Below, in pieces: positions 60,477-64,000 of a stretch of 64,000 nucleotides of DNA. Under the pieces are notes generated by a model that was given only the letters and a program-made list of their open reading frames with translations, made no database searches and was not told where the DNA came from. This DNA comes from an uncultured Castellaniella sp. (GTDB lineage Bacteria; Pseudomonadota; Gammaproteobacteria; Burkholderiales; Burkholderiaceae_B). Numbering within the stretch: the first letter of the stretch is position 1; each line of letters begins with the position of its first letter. The stretch covers positions 1 through 64,000 of the forward strand of contig NZ_CALKHS010000003.1 in the NCBI RefSeq assembly GCF_937988725.1, written 5' to 3'. The translations under genes and the position numbers were made by a program.

Positions 60477-61685
60477 ATGCTTGCGCGAACGCACGCGATG
60501 ATCTGGCTGCTGGCGCTGGCCGCGCTGTGCGGCGGCCCGGCGGCGGCCGGCGAGCGGTGCGCGGCGCCGGATGAACACTGCCCGTTCGTTTCCGCCTTGT
60601 TGCAACAGCGCGAAGGCTATGGCGCCAAGGCCACGGGCGGGCTGGGCGGCGAGTTCATCGAGGTGACATCCGACCGGGATGCGGGGCCCGGTACGCTGCG
60701 CGCCGCGCTGAAGCGGGCCCGCAAAGGGCGGGCGTGGATACGCTTTGCTGCCGACATGACCATCGTCCTGGATTCGCAGTTGCGCGTGCCGTCCGACACG
60801 ACCATAGACGGACGCGGCCGGCGGGTGGTCCTGATCGACGATGGCCTGGGTGTGTATGGAAGCCGGAACGTCATCCTGACGCATCTGACGATAGACGGGC
60901 GCCTGAATCGGCTTACGCAAGCCGTGAACGTGGCCAATGGCAGCCGCGACGTGTGGGTCGATCACATGGACCTGTCGCGCATGTCCGACCGCCTGTTGAA
61001 TGTGAAGAACGGTTCGACCGACGTGACGATCTCGTGGACCAAGTTCCATGACTCGAACAAGGTGATGCTGCTCAACAACATCACCTCGAAGAACCTGTTT
61101 CACAACTACGCGCGCGATTCGATCGCACGCGTGACGCTGCACCACAACTATTTCTTCAACACCGTGCAGCGCAACCCCAGGGCGCAGTTCGGCACTTTCC
61201 ACCTGTTCAACAATCTGGTGGAGAACTGGGATTTCTACGGCATGAGCTTCAGCCTGGAGGCCAAGGCCCTGGTCGAGGGCAACATCTTCAACAACGACTC
61301 CCGGCGCAAGTGCGTGGAGCCGGCGTTCTTTCCCACGGTGGAAGGCATCAATGTGAATTACTGCCGCTATATCTCCAGCGCGCCCGGACGCAGCGCGCTG
61401 GGCAACGGCGAATCCGATCGCGGGGCCTACGAGAAACTGAAGTCCCGATACGGCTATACCCGCGGCTACAAGGCCTTTCTGCGCTTGAAGGACAACCTGT
61501 ATCTTGGCGATGCGAAGCCGGTGCTGCGGGACTACCGTCCTGAATCGGTTCCGGCGCCTCCGTACTGCTACGGTTACGACGAGCCGACGCAGGCCCTGGC
61601 CGAGAAGATACGAAAGTTTGCGGGCAACACGCCCGCGGACGATCCGCCGCCCGAATCGCGCGCAGCCATGCATTGTCCGGGCTGA
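60477..61685 (+). CDS. vexL: VexL-like periplasmic polysaccharide lyase (pectate lyase superfamily)
   Basis: 402 residues with a Sec signal (hydrophobic LLALAALCGGPAAAG, cleavage near 25). A right-handed beta-helix lyase like PL1: GLGGEFIEVTSDRDAGPGTLRAAL (about 56-79), TTIDGRGRRVV, RDVWVDHMDLS, STDVTISWTKF, and HHNYFFNTVQRNPRAQFGTFHLFNNLV (about 222-248) with the catalytic-type Arg. Placement right after vexE matches the periplasmic Vi lyase VexL described in Achromobacter denitrificans; it would trim polymer held in the periplasm. Cleavage of pectin instead cannot be excluded by sequence alone. Confidence 0.85.
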   Translation: MLARTHAMIWLLALAALCGGPAAAGERCAAPDEHCPFVSALLQQREGYGAKATGGLGGEFIEVTSDRDAGPGTLRAALKRARKGRAWIRFAADMTIVLDSQLRVPSDTTIDGRGRRVVLIDDGLGVYGSRNVILTHLTIDGRLNRLTQAVNVANGSRDVWVDHMDLSRMSDRLLNVKNGSTDVTISWTKFHDSNKVMLLNNITSKNLFHNYARDSIARVTLHHNYFFNTVQRNPRAQFGTFHLFNNLVENWDFYGMSFSLEAKALVEGNIFNNDSRRKCVEPAFFPTVEGINVNYCRYISSAPGRSALGNGESDRGAYEKLKSRYGYTRGYKAFLRLKDNLYLGDAKPVLRDYRPESVPAPPYCYGYDEPTQALAEKIRKFAGNTPADDPPPESRAAMHCPG

Positions 61686-61697
61686 AGCGGGGGCGCC

Positions 61698-62399
61698 TCA
61701 AAGGCACTCATGCGCCCCCCGGGCGATGGCCCGGGCCAGGCGCGCGATCGTTTCCGGCTTCCCGAGACGGATTTCCTCGCGGGGATTGACGATGACGCCC
61801 GCCTCGATCAGGACGGCGGCCATGGGCGCCGTCCGCAGCACCGCCAGGCCGTCGTAGCGGTGGACGCCCAGGCGGCGATCGACGAAGGGGCGGTTCTCGC
61901 CTTCGATCGGTTCGGCATGGTATCGGGACGGGTGCTCGCCCGCCGCCTGCAGACGTTCGCCGATGCGTCGGGCGCACCTCAGGCTTTGGGCGGGGCGGGG
62001 GTTCAGGCTCGAGACGAAGATCGAATATCCGGCGAATTCGGCCTGGCGGCCCGCCCGGAGATATCGCGCCTGCACCGAATCGTGGTGAATCGAGACGAGC
62101 AGGTCGGCGTCCGGGGCGCCCGCCGCGCGCCGGCCCGGCGGGATGTCCGCGCCGACGCCCTCGACCCGGGTCGTCCGGTCGCCCAGCGCGGCAAGCGCGT
62201 GAGCGAGGGCGGCGGCCAGGTCCCGGTTGTACAGATACTCGGCGCGGCCGCTGGCGCCCGTCGCGCCCGGGCGTTCCGGGCCGTGGCCCGCGTCCACCAG
62301 GATGTGCGCGGCATGCGCCGGCCAGATGCAGCACAGGGCCAGCAACAGGGCCGGCGAGGCGCGGGCGGGAAGTCCGCGAAGAGGACAGGATGGCGTCAA
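61698..62399 (-). CDS. N-acetylmuramoyl-L-alanine amidase (Amidase_3)
   Basis: Zinc amidase cutting the peptide stem from peptidoglycan glycan. 233 residues if started at TTG 62397-62399, which has AAGGATCGCCCC upstream and yields a normal signal peptide (PALLLALCCIWPAHA); the ATG at 62474 has no ribosome site and would add 25 residues ahead of it. Zinc ligands: VDAGHG (His), GRAEYLYNRDL (Glu), VSIHHDS (His); catalytic Glu in VLIEAGVIVNPREE. No SH3 or LysM domain. Convergent with vexL, 12 bases apart; possibly opens the wall for envelope assembly. Confidence 0.85.
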   Translation of the reverse strand: MTPSCPLRGLPARASPALLLALCCIWPAHAAHILVDAGHGPERPGATGASGRAEYLYNRDLAAALAHALAALGDRTTRVEGVGADIPPGRRAAGAPDADLLVSIHHDSVQARYLRAGRQAEFAGYSIFVSSLNPRPAQSLRCARRIGERLQAAGEHPSRYHAEPIEGENRPFVDRRLGVHRYDGLAVLRTAPMAAVLIEAGVIVNPREEIRLGKPETIARLARAIARGAHECL

Positions 62400-62611
62400 G
62401 GGGCGATCCTTCGGAATGAGGAGGCCATGCCTGCAGTGTAAGACCGGGGGGCGGGGAAACCTCGGAATCTTCATGCCGACTGCGAGGTCTGTGCCGCTTC
62501 CTCGGTGCTCCTGGGCGGGCCGCCATTTGTCAAAGACCGCGCTGCGGCGATAATCAGGGCACGCATGGGTTGTCTCGATCGGGCGCCCCTGCGGATGGAT
62601 GAGGATAGGGA

Positions 62612-63925
62612 ATGGTACATCTGATCATGCTGCTCCTGGGCGTCGGCTACCTGCGGCGGCGCGCGCGTGCGCTCTCCGTCGCCGGGTGGATCTTCATCGT
62701 CGCGGGGCTCGTCGTGGGCGTGGATGCGCTGGATGGCGCGCCGTATTTCCCCATGAACCTGTTCGCCGCCCTGCTGATGCTGGAAGGGCTGGCGACATTG
62801 ATGGTCGCCCAGTCCGGCGTCGGGGGACAGCGCGTGTTGCGATACGCCAAAGGCACCTTCGTGCTGCTGGCGGGCGGCATGATCCTGGCGGGGCATCATC
62901 ACGGGAATCAACTGCTGGCGCTGACCTTTGGCTTGCTGTTCCTGGCGGATGGCCTGCTGCAGTGCACGGCGGCCTATGTCGTGCGCTACGAGCGCTGGCG
63001 GTATGCGATGGCGGCCGGCATCGCGGAGATCCTGCTGGCGATTTTCATCTTCCAGCCGTATCCGACGCATTACGTCGGCACGGCCCCCTATTGTCTGGGA
63101 TTGTTCTTGATGTTCACCGGGGCCTGGATGCTGATGCTCTCGAAGCGCGTGCGGAACATGCAGACCAACCCGGCGCTGGAGGACAACCCGACCGCGGGCG
63201 CCGCGCCGATGCGGCCCGAGCTGCCTCGAGGCGGCACCTTTGACGGCCCGCCCGCGGATCACGAACACGCGCTCACCGTGCATGTCTGGACGCCGACCGG
63301 TTCGGCGAAGACCGCCACGCGCCGCCAGCCGATCATCGACCGCTATATCGCCGCCGTCGACGTCAACGGCGTCGTCTCCACCGGGCACGCGGCCCTGGAA
63401 GCTCCGGAAGGGGTTTACATCAGCCTGTACCCCGCCGAGGAGATCGATCATTCGCCGGAGCAGTTCGGCGCGCTGCTCAAGGCCACGGCGGAAAACAACG
63501 TGCCGGGAATATTTCAGCCGGACTATGCGACGGAGTCCGCAGCCTGGTGTCCTTCCACCGCCAAAGTCAGGATCCGCAACTATGGCGCCAGGAAGCTGCA
63601 GGCCTTCTGGGCCGACTATCGCCGCGATACGACCTACAACCTGACGCATCGCAATTGTTCCAGTTCCGTGGCGTATGCCCTGGAGGCGGCCCTGGACGGC
63701 GCCGTGGGACGCCTGCATGAGGGCAATACGAGCTGGCGCATCCTGTTGCGGCTGTTGCTGACGCCCGAACTCTGGGTCGCCGCGCAGATACGCAAGCGCG
63801 CGATGACGATGGCCTGGACGCCGGGCCTGACCCTGGACTACGCCAGAGCCTTGAGCATGCTGGCGGATCCCCGGCCGTTCGCATGGTCGGGCGTCTTGCG
63901 GACTTTGCGGCGACGCGCCCCCTGA
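62612..63925 (+). CDS. Membrane protein: HdeD/DUF308-like helices fused to a putative NlpC/DUF4105-type cysteine hydrolase domain
   Basis: 437 residues. The first ~175 are six hydrophobic helices in HdeD-like arrangement (GWIFIVAGLVVGVDAL, GTFVLLAGGMILAGH, GIAEILLAIFIF, MFTGAWMLML). A polar linker (175-225) leads to a domain with STGHAALE (His) and THRNCSSSVAYALEAAL (Cys), the order reversed or permuted relative to classical NlpC/P60 but similar to DUF4105 and permuted papain-like hydrolases. Whether it faces periplasm or cytosol depends on helix count. Function unknown; divergent from the amidase and the last gene in the window. Confidence 0.75.
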   Translation: MVHLIMLLLGVGYLRRRARALSVAGWIFIVAGLVVGVDALDGAPYFPMNLFAALLMLEGLATLMVAQSGVGGQRVLRYAKGTFVLLAGGMILAGHHHGNQLLALTFGLLFLADGLLQCTAAYVVRYERWRYAMAAGIAEILLAIFIFQPYPTHYVGTAPYCLGLFLMFTGAWMLMLSKRVRNMQTNPALEDNPTAGAAPMRPELPRGGTFDGPPADHEHALTVHVWTPTGSAKTATRRQPIIDRYIAAVDVNGVVSTGHAALEAPEGVYISLYPAEEIDHSPEQFGALLKATAENNVPGIFQPDYATESAAWCPSTAKVRIRNYGARKLQAFWADYRRDTTYNLTHRNCSSSVAYALEAALDGAVGRLHEGNTSWRILLRLLLTPELWVAAQIRKRAMTMAWTPGLTLDYARALSMLADPRPFAWSGVLRTLRRRAP

Positions 63926-64000
63926 CGGCCGGGCCTCGCGTTCCGGGCCTCTGTTACAGCTTGAAGTGCGGAACCCCGTGGCGCCGGTGTACTGTAGGAA

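Noticed and set aside
59529..61673. 714-codon minus-strand frame across vexE and vexL
   Set aside because: Spans two real genes in antisense, no motifs, and the plus-strand products have strong family features.
60477..61685. Assignment of the lyase as a plant-pathogen pectate lyase
   Set aside because: No pectin uptake or galacturonate genes are present, and it is the last gene of a Vi-type capsule operon, where a VexL-type lyase is known.

Overview
The window comes from a GC-rich betaproteobacterium, most likely family Alcaligenaceae (Bordetella / Achromobacter / Castellaniella-like). Pointers are the high GC throughout, a Bug-type (TctC) binding protein with TctAB, a TRAP-linked hydroxyproline cluster, the rsmD-coaD / ftsY divergent pair and the ribB-ribH-nusB-thiL-pgpA run. 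No tRNA, rRNA, CRISPR array, insertion sequence, integrase or phage gene was seen. Assignments rest on reading motifs and gene order; no database search was possible.

Layout. (1) 1-6.0 kb: two tandem chemoreceptor genes (the first cut by the window edge), galE, a high-potential iron-sulfur protein, a thiopurine methyltransferase, a small DUF4168 protein and a tautomerase. (2) 6.1-14.6 kb: a complete hydroxyproline-type catabolic regulon. A TRAP transporter, a DapA-family deaminase and an aldehyde dehydrogenase lie on the plus strand; a GntR regulator, a two-cysteine epimerase and an FAD oxidase lie on the minus strand. The same AT-rich motif with identical spacing stands upstream of both arms. 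(3) 14.8-29.8 kb: housekeeping genes: a YcgR flagellar brake, transhydrogenase pntAA-AB-B, an AsmA-like protein, an orphan MOSC N-terminal protein, coaD, rsmD, ftsY, ribB, ribH, nusB, thiL, pgpA, pncC, pyrF and dgkA. (4) 29.8-41.4 kb: an eleven-gene minus-strand catabolic operon for an unknown, probably sugar-acid-like, substrate: two TIM-barrel isomerases, a DUF993 protein, a Gfo/Idh/MocA dehydrogenase, TetR, an enolase-superfamily enzyme, TctCBA, a DapA-like lyase and an unusual SDR. (5) 41.7-47.0 kb: LysR followed by a class II aldolase, an MHS transporter, a DsbA-fold protein, and a MOSC protein one base away from a VanB-type FMN/2Fe-2S reductase. (6) 47.0-49.2 kb: groES-groEL with a perfect CIRCE operator beside a strong promoter. 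(7) 49.4-63.9 kb: a capsule locus organised like the Salmonella Vi antigen operon (tviD, tviE, vexA, vexB, vexC, vexD, vexE) plus a pectate-lyase-fold protein like the periplasmic Vi lyase VexL, then an amidase and a membrane protein fused to a putative cysteine hydrolase.

The capsule locus is the most unusual part. Its ATP-binding subunit has lost every catalytic ABC motif, its permease carries an extra soluble domain of about 190 residues at the N-terminus, the genes for the pseudo-ATPase and the co-polymerase overlap by 140 bases, and the nucleotide-sugar genes tviB/tviC are absent. It is either a Vi-type exporter run in a new way or one that borrows its ATPase and precursors from elsewhere in the genome.
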